This document shows positions 1 through 9,874 of a stretch of 64,000 nt of DNA, piece after piece. Made by a program: the position numbers and the translations under genes. Each line of letters begins with the position of its first letter. Within the stretch, counting starts at the first letter, position 1. This DNA is from Cordylochernes scorpioides (lineage: Eukaryota > Arthropoda > Arachnida > Pseudoscorpiones > Chernetidae), in assembly GCA_030710605.1 (NCBI GenBank), contig CP092877.1:46484406-46548405 (forward strand). The letters run 5' to 3'. Under the pieces are notes generated by a model that worked only from the letters and a program-made list of their open reading frames with translations, was not told where the DNA came from and did not search any database.

Positions 1-21
1 CCTCTCCACACACAAACTGCC

Positions 22-325
22 ATGTTTTTGCTTATCCCTAGTACACGTGGTACAGGCCATTATAATTATGGTGGGTAGAAGTAGGCGACTGCTTTTACTG
101 TAAGTGCACCACATGTCTACACATGTGAAAAGCAGTTAAACTTTGCACTTACAAATGTGCCAGAGCCTCGTTTGGTTACTTGCACTCGCTGGACTTTTGC
201 AAGAATCGGGGGCCATTGGAGCATTTTTTTTTTTTAAACAGAAAAAAGTGCCCAATGTGGGTATCGAACCCGGGTCGTAGGGGTCGAAAATCAACGGTTT
301 AGACCATCCTTCCACCGACCCCCTT
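22..325 (-). mobile_element. tRNA-derived SINE, near full length
   Basis: In SINE sense it begins with a tRNA-like head at the right (GGTCGGTGGAAGGATGGTCT, then the Pol III B box GGGTTCGATAC), a T/A-rich linker, a body with GCAAAAGTCC and CACATGTGTAGACATGTGG, and ends TACTAGGGATAAGC plus a short A tail at the left. This copy is part of the terminal direct repeat. Confidence 0.85.
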
Positions 326-371
326 TGAGCTGTCAACAATTGAGCTGTCATTTACCTTAATACCATACTAG

Positions 372-603
372 TGATAAGGCACAATTTGGATTATAGATTA
401 TAAACACAAGGTAATAAGACCAAATCCAAATTAATAGTGTGTGACGTTTTGGTAATAGCATTGTTACAATCTTCAGACAAAAGTACTGATTCTTTAATTC
501 CCTTCAGAGCATTTCAGTACTTTTGTCTGAAGATGGTAACAACGATGTTACCTGAAATGTCGCACACAATTTATTTATTTGGTCTTATTACCTTGTGTTT
601 AAT
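372..603. repeat. Family M palindromic element
   Basis: GATAAGGCACAATTTGGAT start, then AAGGTAATAAGACCAAATCC, GTGTGTGACG, and a central inverted pair around CTTCAGACAAAAGTACTG; right end GGTCTTATTACCTTGTG. It carries a longer centre than most copies. Confidence 0.82.
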
Positions 604-837
604 ACCATACTAGCTTTGACATTCTAAAAAAGGACACTGAAGGACTAACAAGTTTTAATAACTTGTCAAAGCTGGCATGGAGAAAACTTCACAGATTTGC
701 TAGATTTTCAAACCTTTCTCTTAATATTTAGTCTGCTGTAATGATAGGTGAGGTGGTAAAAGCTTGAACTGAACTAGTATGAAGGCAGCCATTTATCTTT
801 GTTTACAAATTGAATGGTTATTATTATTATTTTTATT

Positions 838-915
838 TCTAGTACACATGGTACAGGCCATGATAATCATGGCGGGTAGAAGTTAGCGACTGCTTTTACT
901 GTAAGTGCACCACAA
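838..915 (-). mobile_element. SINE 3'-end fragment
   Basis: It has TAGTACACATGGTACAGGCC and CATGATAATCATGG of the SINE tail region only. The duplicate is at about 63580-63655. Confidence 0.75.
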
Positions 916-1194
916 AATTGAATGGTGGTGGTATATATCATGGATCTAATCCTGCACATTGAGCCATAGTTTTTATATTTAAAAAAATGTTTCAATGTAA
1001 CCAACTCCACCAAATAACTGAACTAGGTACGTACAAAGCCGAATTACTTTCTACAAGTGTGGAGAGACACACCTACCATGATTTACCTGGATGATACTGT
1101 TTGGGAGTTAGAGGAAGAATATATATGTTATAACCATAATAGATTTTTTCAACAACTACGACTCAAGATTGAATCTTCATTGAGCACCTTTTTC

Positions 1195-1278
1195 TCATTC
1201 AATGGCCCCCAATTCTTGTATAAGTCTAGTCTCACCATGAGCACAAGTAACCAAATGGGGGATTCTGGAATCTTGTAA
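1195..1278 (+). mobile_element. Diverged SINE body fragment
   Basis: It matches the middle of the SINE (AATGGCCCCCAATTCTTG... and GCACAAGTAACCAAATGGGG) with several changes. The same piece appears at the window end. Confidence 0.6.
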
Positions 1279-1627
1279 AAACAAAGTCTGCTTTCAAGTC
1301 TGCCAAAACTGCATGTGTAGATGTGGTTGTCCAGCATAGGGCCTGTGTACTTGGAAAAGGTAAATACAAAAATGTTGCTCTTGAGAGAGCTATTAACCAT
1401 GTTAGAAGGTTTCTGAGATGGCATGGAGAAGATTTGTTCTAGAGGCAGTATTGGAGATTATCCACAATCACAGGGACTAAATAAGTAAACTACATAGTTG
1501 AAAATTAGATGCCAGACGTGAGAGAATCTATACTTCAGAATGCTTACTAATAATAAAACTATTGAAACATCACTTTTAATAAAATATTTTGAAATAAAAA
1601 GATACAACAACATACCTAAAATTTGAA

Positions 1628-1802
1628 ATACAAGGTAATAAGACCAAATCCAATAAATAAATAATAGGTGTCACGTTTCGGTAACAGCGTTTTACCATCT
1701 TCAGACAAAAGCGCTGTTACCGAAACATCACACACTATTTATTTATTTGGATTTGGTCTTATTACCTTGTGTTTATAATCTATAAACCAAATTGTGCCTT
1801 AG
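1628..1802. repeat. Family M palindromic element
   Basis: Compact copy: both AAGGTAATAAGACC arms and a short centre GACAAAAGCGCTGTTACCGA. The right end is AAATTGTGCCTTAG. Confidence 0.85.
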
Positions 1803-1849
1803 CATACCTCAAATTTATTATAATTTTACTAGATCCCCCCAAGTACATA

Positions 1850-1986
1850 TGGTATATATGTCTACATATGCAAATAATGATTGCATATACAACTTTGCAT
1901 ATACAAGATGCCAGTTTAGTTACTTGCATTCCCTGGTGGGATTGGACTTGTTCAAGAATTGGAGAGCCAATGAAACCATTTTTTAA
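1850..1986 (-). mobile_element. Diverged SINE body fragment
   Basis: It contains CATATGGTATATATGTCTAC and GGTGGGATTGGACTTGTTCA, corresponding to the SINE body in opposite orientation to the previous fragment. An older copy with more divergence. Confidence 0.6.
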
Positions 1987-2104
1987 TAAAAGTTTTGAAC
2001 TCTGTGTGTTTTCAAAATCCAGAATTGAAAAAATTCTAGAGAGATACAACAGATGTAAAAGAAAACTAGATATTCAAGCGAAATGAAAATTTCACTGTGA
2101 CAAA

Positions 2105-2248
2105 TTATTATTTTTTTGCTTATCCCTAGTACACGTAGTACAGGCCATGATAATCATGGTGGATAGAAGCAGACAACTGCTTTTACTGTAATTGCACCAC
2201 ATGTCTACATATGTGAAAGCAGTTGGACTTTGCACTTACAAATGACAA
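2105..2248 (-). mobile_element. SINE 3'-half copy
   Basis: It retains the tail and the CTACATATGTGAAAGCAG body and stops at CACTTACAAATG, the same internal point as the copy at 46568-46700, suggesting a headless short subfamily. Confidence 0.8.
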
Positions 2249-2494
2249 ATTACAAGTGACAAATTGTAGTTCCCTTACTTCTATTAGGGCTAGATTTTCA
2301 CCTTTTGGAACATTAACTCATACCAGTACTTAGTTGGCTCAAGATTGCCGTTTAGCAAAGTTTCTTTCAGTTTCTTTTTGGCTAATTGAGTAAGATTAAA
2401 GTCAATCGAGTTTGTGGTGCCTCTAGTTCAATACCACATGGAAGGCAGGTTGATTACAAAAGGCAGGTTTTGGCAGTGAATCTGAGAACAATAC

Positions 2495-2574
2495 CTTGAT
2501 GTTGGTGTGGACAAGGATGGAGTCCGGGCTCTCGATGTCCACGCAGCCTTCTTTGGTCTGGGCCAGCTGGGCAG
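2495..2574 (-). CDS. Asx: Asx exon: linker leading into the DEUBAD domain
   Basis: An 80-nt internal exon with AG acceptor (GAGCAG) and GT donor (AAG/GTATTG). It enters in phase 1 and leaves in phase 0 and encodes a stretch including QTKEGCVDIESPDSIL. This is the conserved segment that opens the DEUBAD (ASXH) region of Asx/ASXL proteins, the part that binds and activates the BAP1/Calypso deubiquitinase. The preceding exon (2633-2666) supplies the first base of its first Ala codon. The next exon in protein order is the DEUBAD exon, which lies outside the left edge here but is present at 62439-62701, beyond the right copy of the terminal repeat. No frame damage is visible. Assignment rests on recalled family sequence and on matching splice phases; confidence is high. 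Confidence 0.9.
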
Positions 2575-2632
2575 CTGCTCACACAGCCAGTGTCACAATC
2601 CTGCAGCTACACTGTGGTCTTCAACAACTCAC

Positions 2633-2666
2633 CTTGGCTAAGCTTCCTGGCGGACCTCTTGCGAGG
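2633..2666 (-). CDS. Asx: Asx micro-exon: basic linker
   Basis: A 34-nt micro-exon flanked by TTGCAG and GTGAGT. It encodes PRKRSARKLSQ plus one base and joins in frame to the exon at 5259-5389 (ending in SIPGFSFK) and to the exon at 2495-2574. A basic PR(K/R)R-type stretch following the SIPGFS motif is typical of insect Asx and precedes the DEUBAD domain; it may act as a nuclear localisation or chromatin-contact segment, which is inference. Such a short exon is found only because the reading phases on both sides agree. Confidence 0.88.
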
Positions 2667-2897
2667 CTGCAACAACAGCCAAATGTTATCTCTCTGCTGC
2701 TGTCCACAACAACGATTGCTTCTTACATAACCTCACCAAGTACCTAACAGTACATCTCTATGAAAAATGATTTTAAATATTTATCTTTTATATTAATATA
2801 TATAACTATGCTAATTACAATCTTAATTAGATACAGGAGAGAATAGTGAGAAAATTATTAAAGTAGCTTTATTTTATATTATTAGGCTTTTTTTAAA

Positions 2898-3463
2898 TGA
2901 TAAGGCACAATTTGGATTATTCTATATACAGTTACGAGCGTCATGCGTTCCTAATTCTTCATTTTTCATCTCTGTCACCGTTTGCTTTTTTTTTGGAATG
3001 GCGCCCTCCTATTGGTTGGCTACGATCACGCCACCTTTGCCCCACCCCCCACTCGCTTTTTCATTTTTGTAACTATTGTGTTGGAGCGGGTCGCTCCTTA
3101 AATAAATGCTATATTAGTTAATAACTAAATGGAATCCTCTCTTTCTTTTTCCCAGTAAGAGACGCCTACGGAAGCCAACAGTACATAGACAGATAAAGCA
3201 CATAGGTTATAGTTATTAACTAATATATGCATTTATTTAAGGCGCCAATTTATTATAATTGTAACAAATAGTATTTGAATAAAAAACATTCAATCGGGTA
3301 AAACACGGGCGTTGCCCGGGTCATTCGGCTAGTAAATTATAAACACGAGGTAATAAGACTAAATCCAAAAAATAAATAGTATGTGACATTTCGGTACCAG
3401 CGTTATTGCCGAAACATCACACACTATTTATTTATTTGAATTTGGTCTTGTTACCTTGTGTGT
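2898..3463. repeat. Family M palindromic element split by a Helitron
   Basis: Outer pieces 2898-2920 and 3333-3463 belong to one element. The right piece has both GGTAATAAGACTAAATCC and GGTCTTGTTACC. Confidence 0.83.
2921..3332 (+). mobile_element. Short non-autonomous Helitron inserted in a family-M palindrome
   Basis: About 412 bp, starting TCTATATACAG and ending ACGGGCGTTGCCCGGG, then TCATTCGGCTAG, flanked by T on both sides. Removing it restores the palindromic element split at 2898-2920 and 3333-3463. The 5' region (GGAATGGCGCCCTCCTATTGG) and 3' hairpin resemble those of the Helitron at 30171-30895, so they are one family. It has no tandem repeat and no gene. Confidence 0.87.
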
Positions 3464-3639
3464 TTTTTTTTAAGTTTTTATAGTACAATTGATTTTTATG
3501 ATTCACAATTCCAAGATCAATTCAGTTGGCTTTTGGCAGCCATTAAGCTTCACGAGGGTTAAATCTACCACCAAAGGGTCCAAGTAAGAGCAAATAGTTC
3601 TATTTAATAATAATAATTGACTGCTGTTGTTGTTGGTGT

Positions 3640-4840
3640 GTGTTGAGTTAGACTTTTAGTGACTATGTTGACAAATATTCTCCAATTTGATCTGTTAGTG
3701 ACCATTACTGGCAGTCTATCTAGTGACCTTCCGGTAGTTTTCTTGATCCTTTCTAGTCAGTCCATTGCAGGTATTCCTCTCTACCTTCATTTTTTTCCAA
3801 TATCAACATCTCTTTTAAACCATTTCCTCTCATTATATGTCCGAAATAGGCCTGCCTTTGTTTTCATTTTTGGGATTCAGAACAACAGGATTAATTTCAT
3901 TTTAAGATTGAAACATTTGACCTTTTATCTGTCCATGGCACTCTGAGTAGCTTTCTCCATATCCAGATTTCAAAGGCTTCAATTCTTTTTCTTTCTTGAA
4001 AGTCTAGCTCTGATTGAGACATTGGTATTCCATGTGGTCATTTATGGTAGTTTTCTTAACCTCTCTAGCCAGTTAATTGCAGGTCTTCCTTTCTTCTTTC
4101 TATTTTTCCTAACATATTTTCTAAACCATTTGCTCTCATTATATGTCTGAAGTAGGACAGTCTTTATTTACATATTTGGTATTCTAAGGATCTAACAGGA
4201 TTAATTTCATTTAAGATTGAAATATTTTAACTTTTCTCTCTCCATGGCACTCTGAATAGCTTTCTCCATGTCCACATTTCATTGGCTTCAATTATTTTTC
4301 TTTCCTATTTTCTGCGAGTCCAGCCCTCACATCCATAAGTGACCAAAGGGAATACCAATGCCTCTACAATTCTCTTCTTTTTCTTGAATGAAATGCCTTT
4401 ATCTTCCATAATCTTGTCCAATTTCATCATTGAATGTCTTCCTAGTGCTATTCTTCTTTTTACTTCATCTAAGCAACCTCCTGGATTCTAAAACTATGAA
4501 GTAATCAACTATATCAATTTTTTCTTGTTGAATTTCGAAGATATTTATATTATCAATGGCTATAATTTTTTTCTTGCTGATATTTAATTTTAAACCACAT
4601 TTTTTTACTTTCTTCTTTAACTTTCTCAATAATATCTTTCAGGTCTTCTTTGTTTTCTGCTAGCAGTATGGTGTCATCAGCATAGTCAAAAGGTCATTCA
4701 TTTAAATTCCTCAAAATTTATGAACCTATTTCTATTTTATCAAGATCAGCTAATCTCTCGATATGTTCAGTGTAGAGGTTGAAGATATAAGGTGAAACTA
4801 TATTCAATTTTAATCAATGCAGGATAAGGGCTGTAGAAAT
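3640..4840 (-). mobile_element. RTE/BovB-like LINE remnant
   Basis: Read on the minus strand the region near 4680-4320 gives ADDTILLAENKEDLKDI, KCGLKLNISKKK, GGCLDEVKRRIALGRHSM and ALVFPLVTYGCEGWT, the palm/thumb of an RTE-type reverse transcriptase. The C-terminal segment (WIWRKLLRVPWTD) occurs twice, at about 4200-4330 and 3900-3980, so the 3' end is duplicated. Another piece of this end (GTTGAGTTAGACTTT) lies at 15849. It has many stops and sits in an Asx intron. Confidence 0.75.
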
Positions 4841-4850
4841 AATTTTAATA

Positions 4851-5024
4851 CAGTAGAACCTCCCTTTAGCGGACACCCCGCTAGCAGACACCTCTCTACA
4901 AAGGACAGTTTTCAATTTGCAAATTGCCATTTTACTATTTTAGCAACTCTCAGGTAAGAGGACACCTCTCCCTATAGGAGACTTTGGCTCTGCAATTAGT
5001 GTCCTTTACAGAAAAGTTCTACTG
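4851..5024. mobile_element. P1 pogo-like MITE
   Basis: 174 bp with TA flanks and long inverted repeats: starts CAGTAGAACCTCCC and ends GTTCTACTG, with GCGGACACC-type subterminal sequence. It has no gene. CAGT(A/T)(A/G)AACC ends at TA are typical of the pogo/Tigger group. Confidence 0.85.
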
Positions 5025-5062
5025 TATATATATTTAAAAGTGATAAAATAGGTTTCATTGTA

Positions 5063-5178
5063 GATGGTACTAGGTTAATGATGACATTATTACCATCATC
5101 AGACAATTGATGATGGTAACAATGCTGTTCCGAAACATTTGAGTAATTTGGTCTTGTTACCTATTGTTTCTATTACAT
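5063..5178. repeat. Family M element, degenerate
   Basis: Only the centre and one arm (GATGGTAACAATGCTGTTCC, GAAACATTTGAG, GGTCTTGTTACC) are recognisable. Confidence 0.55.
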
Positions 5179-5258
5179 TATGCAGTACTATAAATGTATT
5201 CAAGGAATAAAGAAAAAGTTTCCAGACAACCTGGGACCAAGGCTGAGGGAAGTACTAC

Positions 5259-5389
5259 CTTGAAACTGAAGCCAGGGATGGAGGCCAGGAGTTCCCTCAT
5301 GGTCTGGGGGGCGGGTGGTGGGAGGGCTGGAGGGACAGGGGCTGCTGCTCGGCACCGTCTCCACTTCTCCTCCGCTGCCACCACATTGG
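5259..5389 (-). CDS. Asx: Asx exon with the MRELLASIPGFS motif
   Basis: The exon begins after a TATGCAG acceptor and ends at AAG/GTAGTA. Its last 14 codons read MRELLASIPGFSFK, the strongly conserved motif of Asx/ASXL between the N-terminal HARE-HTH domain and the DEUBAD domain. Upstream of it the frame is rich in Ala and Pro. An alternative frame over the first half gives a Ser/Pro-rich sequence, so one indel inside the exon is possible and the true upstream peptide is uncertain. The exon ends in phase 0, as required by the micro-exon at 2633-2666. A P2 pogo-like element lies less than 100 nt upstream in gene sense, inside the intron. Confidence 0.85.
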
Positions 5390-5461
5390 CTGCATACACA
5401 CACACCCTCAACTCTAGGAACATCTGCTCTCTCATTTCCCCCCAAATTTTGAAAGGTTATA

Positions 5462-5588
5462 CAGTTAAACCTGTCTATAGCGCCCCTCTTGGGACTTGCC
5501 AAAATAGGGTGCTATAGACAGGTCACTTTTAATGTAAATCGCATCGTACTACGTATTTAAAAGCGGGTGCTATAGACAGGTTTAACTA
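5462..5588. mobile_element. P2 pogo-like MITE
   Basis: 127 bp with ends CAGTTAAACCTGTCTATAGC and its inverse, flanked by TA. It lies about 70 bp upstream of the SIPGFS exon of Asx. Confidence 0.82.
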
Positions 5589-5815
5589 TATATTTTTTTC
5601 TTTCAGTATTTTGAAAACTATCTCTTCTCTTTTATTCCTGGGAATACCATTTAAACATATTGGTTCTTTTCCATCGTTATATTTCATCCATCATTAACAA
5701 CTGTGAACAAAACTTTGTAATTGACTGAATGTCAGTAAAATTATGTGAATTATTGTCAATTCTCCTCCTCTATTATATATGTCATATATACTCTTCCAGG
5801 AATAATAAAGCCAAC

Positions 5816-6003
5816 CTACAGACAACCCAGAGAGAGACGGGAGGGTAAAGTCCGGTCACTTGAGATACCAGCAACATTCCAAGGGGTGACCACTGGGGCC
5901 CGTTAGTTAACACCTTGGAACTTTTAAGACAGTTGGGGATTGTGTGGGACATGAATGGCTGCCCAGCTGTGCCAGTACCGTCTCTCTCTGGTTGTCTGGG
6001 TTT
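5816..6003. repeat. Inverted-repeat element
   Basis: Arms ACAGACAACCCAGAGAGAGA and TCTCTCTCTGGTTGTCTGG face each other; inner CCAAGG / CCTTGG also pair. It is the size of a MITE; only one copy was seen. Confidence 0.6.
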
Positions 6004-6055
6004 CTCTTCCAACTTGTGGTGTGTTTATTTCCCCACCTTTCATACCACATATATA

Positions 6056-7395
6056 CAGTAAAACCCCTCTATAGTGAACCCCAATGGGACAGAGCTTTTG
6101 GTTCACTATAGCCATGGTTTGGCTATTTTTTTTTTTTTTACTTTTCAAAATTTTTAGACCGTATAATTGAAGGACAGCCATACACACAAGAAGAGGCTTC
6201 CTCTTAATAGTGGTCACTTTGTTTTAATTCCCTTAATTGACCAATTTTCCTTACATTAATACTGAATAATAATAGAAATCATTAGATGATAGGTTCTTAT
6301 CATTAACATACATGTACCTCTATGTCTAATTTAAAAATCAAGACAAATCCTAGGCAAAGTTTATATAAATATATATTCAAAGATATAAAATGATTTTAAA
6401 ACATCATTATCACATTATATAATACAATGTTTACTTGGAAAAATGGCTCTAACACCTTGTTGCTTCAAAGCATTCTTCAAGCATTGCACCATTCAAATAA
6501 AGTTAGTGTTTTAACTTCCATTTCATTTTTCCACATATTCTTCTAGGTCTAGATTTCGTTTTTTTTTTTTTAAACCTGTCATGCAAAACATTGCTGACTT
6601 TAAAAACTATTTTTATGCATTAACTATGGCATAAAATCCAAATAAATGGTCCCGTGATGAAACAAAACTATTTTTATGCCATTAACTATGGTGATTTTGT
6701 TTCATCACGGGACCATTTATTTGGGTTTTTTTTTCAGCCCTAAAACGTACGATCGCAGCAAAAGTTGAGGTTGATTCCTCTTTGTAACCATTTTTAATAG
6801 CTTTATATTTTTATCTTTTATAATAGAAAAGTTATAATTCTCTTATTTTAATATGTTCTTAACATTTTGCCTGTGTTGTTTCACTTTGAAAAGTTCTGAA
6901 AATGGCCTTTTTTTTTTAAAAGAAATAACGCTTTTGTTTTTAAAATGCCTTTGTTTTCTTCATTTTGGAAGCCATTTGCATTTTTATATTTCAAATTTAA
7001 TGGATGCAAATATATACTATTTAATGAAAAGTAATTTGTGTTAAAATTTATACAACATACAGCAAAAATAAAATGCAAAAATCAAAACAAACAATGCCGC
7101 TAAATTTATTGTTTTGAAATCGTGATCCGCGAGCTGAAATATGCTCAAAATTTGGTTGTTTTAATTTTTTTTTAAATTACAATTCTAAGTTCGTTATAAG
7201 CATAGTATTTTAAATAGATTTTATTATTTTGGGACCGAAAATAGGTTCGTTATAGGGGTAGTTCGTTATTCTAAAAAATCGCAAAGTTCGTTATAACGAT
7301 GGTATTTTCAATGGAATGGAATTGGGAATTGGCGTGGGTTCGTTATAAGGGAAGGTTCGTTATATCCAGGGTTCGTATTAGCGGGGGTTTTACTG
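6056..7395. mobile_element. P3 pogo-like element, 1.34 kb, non-coding
   Basis: TA-flanked, begins CAGTAAAACCCCTCTATAGT and ends GCGGGGGTTTTACTG. It has no transposase frame. Near the right end several GTTCGTTATA repeats occur. Positions 6637-6724 hold an inverted repeat of about 30 bp that the copy at 12652 lacks. Confidence 0.83.
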
Positions 7396-7405
7396 TATTG
7401 ATACA

Positions 7406-7625
7406 GGTATTGATATTAAAAATAAAGAAAGCATATCCTGACTACGAGCATATGTGCTTTTTAGATGGCAGAGCACTATCTAGTGGAGCATAAATAAACT
7501 AAACGTTTAACTTGCTCCGTGATATTTGGCCAACCCAATTGTTTATTTTTGCCTCCACTAGATGGTGCTCTGCCGTCTAAAAAGCACATGTGCTCATGGT
7601 CAGGATATGCTTCCTTTATTTTTAA
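7406..7625. repeat. 220-bp palindrome between two P3 copies
   Basis: Arms of about 85 bp (AAAGAAAGCATATCCTGACT... and AGTGCTCTGCC inner) face each other around a short centre (7500-7540). It may be a separate foldback MITE that landed between the inverted P3 copies. Confidence 0.75.
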
Positions 7626-7629
7626 AACC

Positions 7630-8911
7630 TATTTTAAGTCCCAAAATAATAAATTCTAATTACAAGGCTTATAACAAACTTGAAAATATAACTTAATAGA
7701 TTTTTGAAGCAGCAAAATTTCAAGCATGTTTCAGCTCACAGATAGAGATTTTTAAAACAATAAATTTGGAACATGGTTGGTTTACCTATACGTTCTATCT
7801 TTGCAACACATGAAAAGTTTTTACACATTATGCTTTTTATTTAATAGAATATTTTTGCATTTATATCAAATTTGAAATAAAATGTAGATGGCTTCCAAAA
7901 TAAAGAAAAGGCATTCTTTAACATGCAGGCAAAACTTCAGAACATGTGAAAATAAGAAAAAAAATTGTGACATTCCTCACTATAGGAGATAAAAATGGAA
8001 GGAAGAAAAATATTCATTAACTTCCTTTGAAAGGAAATGTTTGAAGAGTGATATCAAGCAATAAAGTATTAGGACTGATTTCAAGTAAACTTTGTACTAT
8101 AATGATAAGGCACAATTTGGATTATAGATTATAGTCACAAGGTAATAAGACCGAATCCAAATAAATAATTAGTGTGTGACGTTTTCGGTAACAGCATTGT
8201 TACCATTTTCAGACAAAAGTACTGAATGAGAAATTTTACCACAGCATGGTTTAAATAGTTACTGTTATCAAGCGTGTAAACAAGATAGCAGATAAGAAGA
8301 TAGTTTTCTGAGAAACACAGATATTATTCTTAGAATTAAAAGTGGAAAAAAAAACCCACATTTTTTTTAAAGAAATAATTAAAAGCATATCTATAAATAT
8401 CATTGATATTTTCTCTTTCTTCCATTCTGTTAATTGTAGCACATTTCTTTTGAATGAAAAAGGCTTCTTTATAAAATTGTCTCTTAAAATAATTTTTCTC
8501 ATAATCTAGTATCTTTGTTTCTTTTAGGTTAAAATTATTATGCCCTGTGATTACTATAATATTTAATATATGATAGGTATTTAAAATTAAAAACAAATTG
8601 TTTACTAAATAATTAATAAATCTTTGCCTAGGAATTATCTTGATTCTTAAATAGAGGTACATATAGGTTAATGATAAGTATAATCATTTTCACAAGATAT
8701 TTTGTGGCCATTTTGATATTCAGCATTAATGTAAGAAAATATAGGTCAATTTAAGGAATTAAAATAAAGCTAAAACCACAATTAAGAAGTAGCCTTTTTC
8801 TGTGTATGTGGTTTGTCCTTTAATTATATACGATACAAAAAAATCCAAACCAAGGCTATAGTAAACCAAAAGTTCTGTCCCATTGGGGTTCACTATAGCG
8901 GGGTTTTAATG
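7630..8911. mobile_element. P3 pogo-like element, inverted and end-truncated, with a nested family-M half
   Basis: It reads as the reverse complement of the P3 copy at 6056: subterminal and internal blocks match in reverse order and it ends at GCGGGGTTTTAATG (8911). About 130 bp of the TTCGTTATA end is missing on its left. A family-M piece is inserted at 8102-8230. Confidence 0.72.
8102..8230. repeat. Family M element, one half
   Basis: Left arm intact (GATAAGGCACAATTTGGAT to GACAAAAGTACTG), right arm absent. It is inserted in the inverted P3 copy. Confidence 0.8.
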
Positions 8912-9016
8912 TATATAGAGAGCTTCACTCTAGAATATTTCTATATGAGCTGCTTCCAAAATTGAAGGCAGAGATTACTTTTAGCACTGAAATTGCCTCA
9001 AATTAATAAAATCACA

Positions 9017-9170
9017 TTTACACAAGGTAATAAGACCAAATCCAAATATATAAATAGTGTGTGACGTTTCGGTAACAGCTTTGTTACCAAATGTCACACA
9101 CTATTTATATATTTGAATTTGGTCTTATTACCTTGTGTTTATAATCCATAATCCAAATTGTGCCTTATCA
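9017..9170. repeat. Family M palindromic element
   Basis: Nearly perfect palindrome with a very short centre (GTAACAGCTTTGTTACC). Right end AAATTGTGCCTTATCA. Confidence 0.85.
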
Positions 9171-9218
9171 AAAGCACATTTATTAATGCAGGACTGAAAA
9201 TATATTTTTATCTAAAGA

Positions 9219-9465
9219 CAGAGAGAGAGATTCTTCAAATGATTAGGTACAATTTGGATTATAGAGGTTAAAAACACAAGGTAATAGGCCCAAATCCAAA
9301 TAAATAGTGTGTGACATTTCAGTAACAGCGTTGTTATCATCATCAATGGTAACTGGCTTTGATGATGGTAATAATGCTATTAGTGAAATGTCACACACTA
9401 TTCGGATTTGGTCTTATTACCTAGAGTCTCCAAATCAATATAGCTGTGGTTGTGGCAGATGAGTT
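9219..9465. repeat. Family M element plus flanks, duplicated at 11600
   Basis: The element (9240-9425) and about 20-40 bp of non-M sequence on each side (GAGAGAGAGATTCTTCAAATG; TCTCCAAATCAATATAGC) recur at 11600-11845. Confidence 0.82.
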
Positions 9466-9713
9466 CCTATTGGAGGACTGGCTACTAGGATAGTCATGGA
9501 TGTCATTCCACCAGGTTGGAGTGGGCAACTTAGGTAGGCTCCAAGGACCTGGGTTTTAAATTGGGGTTATAAGAAAATGAAACTAACGCATGACTATTTG
9601 CCTTACACATAAAACCACTGCCAAACACAATTTTCCATTGCCAGTGGGAATAGTGGAAGTTTTTGGTTTATGTGTAAGGGAAATATTGTGCTTTAATCTT
9701 TTCTTTTCTTATA

Positions 9714-9782
9714 CAGTTAAACCTGTCTATAGCACCCTATTTTGGTGAGTTCCAAGAGGGGGCGCTATAGACAGTTTAACTG
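9714..9782. mobile_element. P2 pogo-like MITE, internally deleted
   Basis: Only 69 bp: the two inverted ends (CAGTTAAACCTGTCTATAGC and inverse) with a short spacer, TA-flanked. Confidence 0.82.
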
Positions 9783-9874
9783 TATATAGATGACGCGTTA
9801 TTGTCCCTATAGTTAAAGATAGAACTGCATGAGATGTGAAGCAAGGCCTAATGGATGCCAGAGCAAGTAGGTAC

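Larger units (their letters stand above)
1..1260. repeat. Left copy of a 1.26-kb direct repeat found at both ends of the window
   Basis: This segment matches about 62741-64000 in the same orientation, with roughly twenty differences seen by eye, mostly one-base indels. It includes a SINE, a palindromic element of family M and unique-looking intron sequence, so it is a copied locus and not one repeat family. The match starts at base 1, so it probably extends further left outside the window. Confidence 0.95.

Noticed and set aside
1057..1424. Short open frames at 1.1-1.4 kb on both strands
   Set aside because: They overlap a diverged SINE piece, are not spliced to anything recognisable and one is broken by an indel in the duplicate at the window end.
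2896..3340. Gene in the GC-rich stretch at 3.0 kb
   Set aside because: The ends match a non-autonomous Helitron and the open frame has no recognisable domain.
5178..5502. Plus-strand gene around the 5.3-kb GC-rich patch
   Set aside because: Plus-strand frames are shadows; the minus strand has the SIPGFS motif with matching splice sites and phases.
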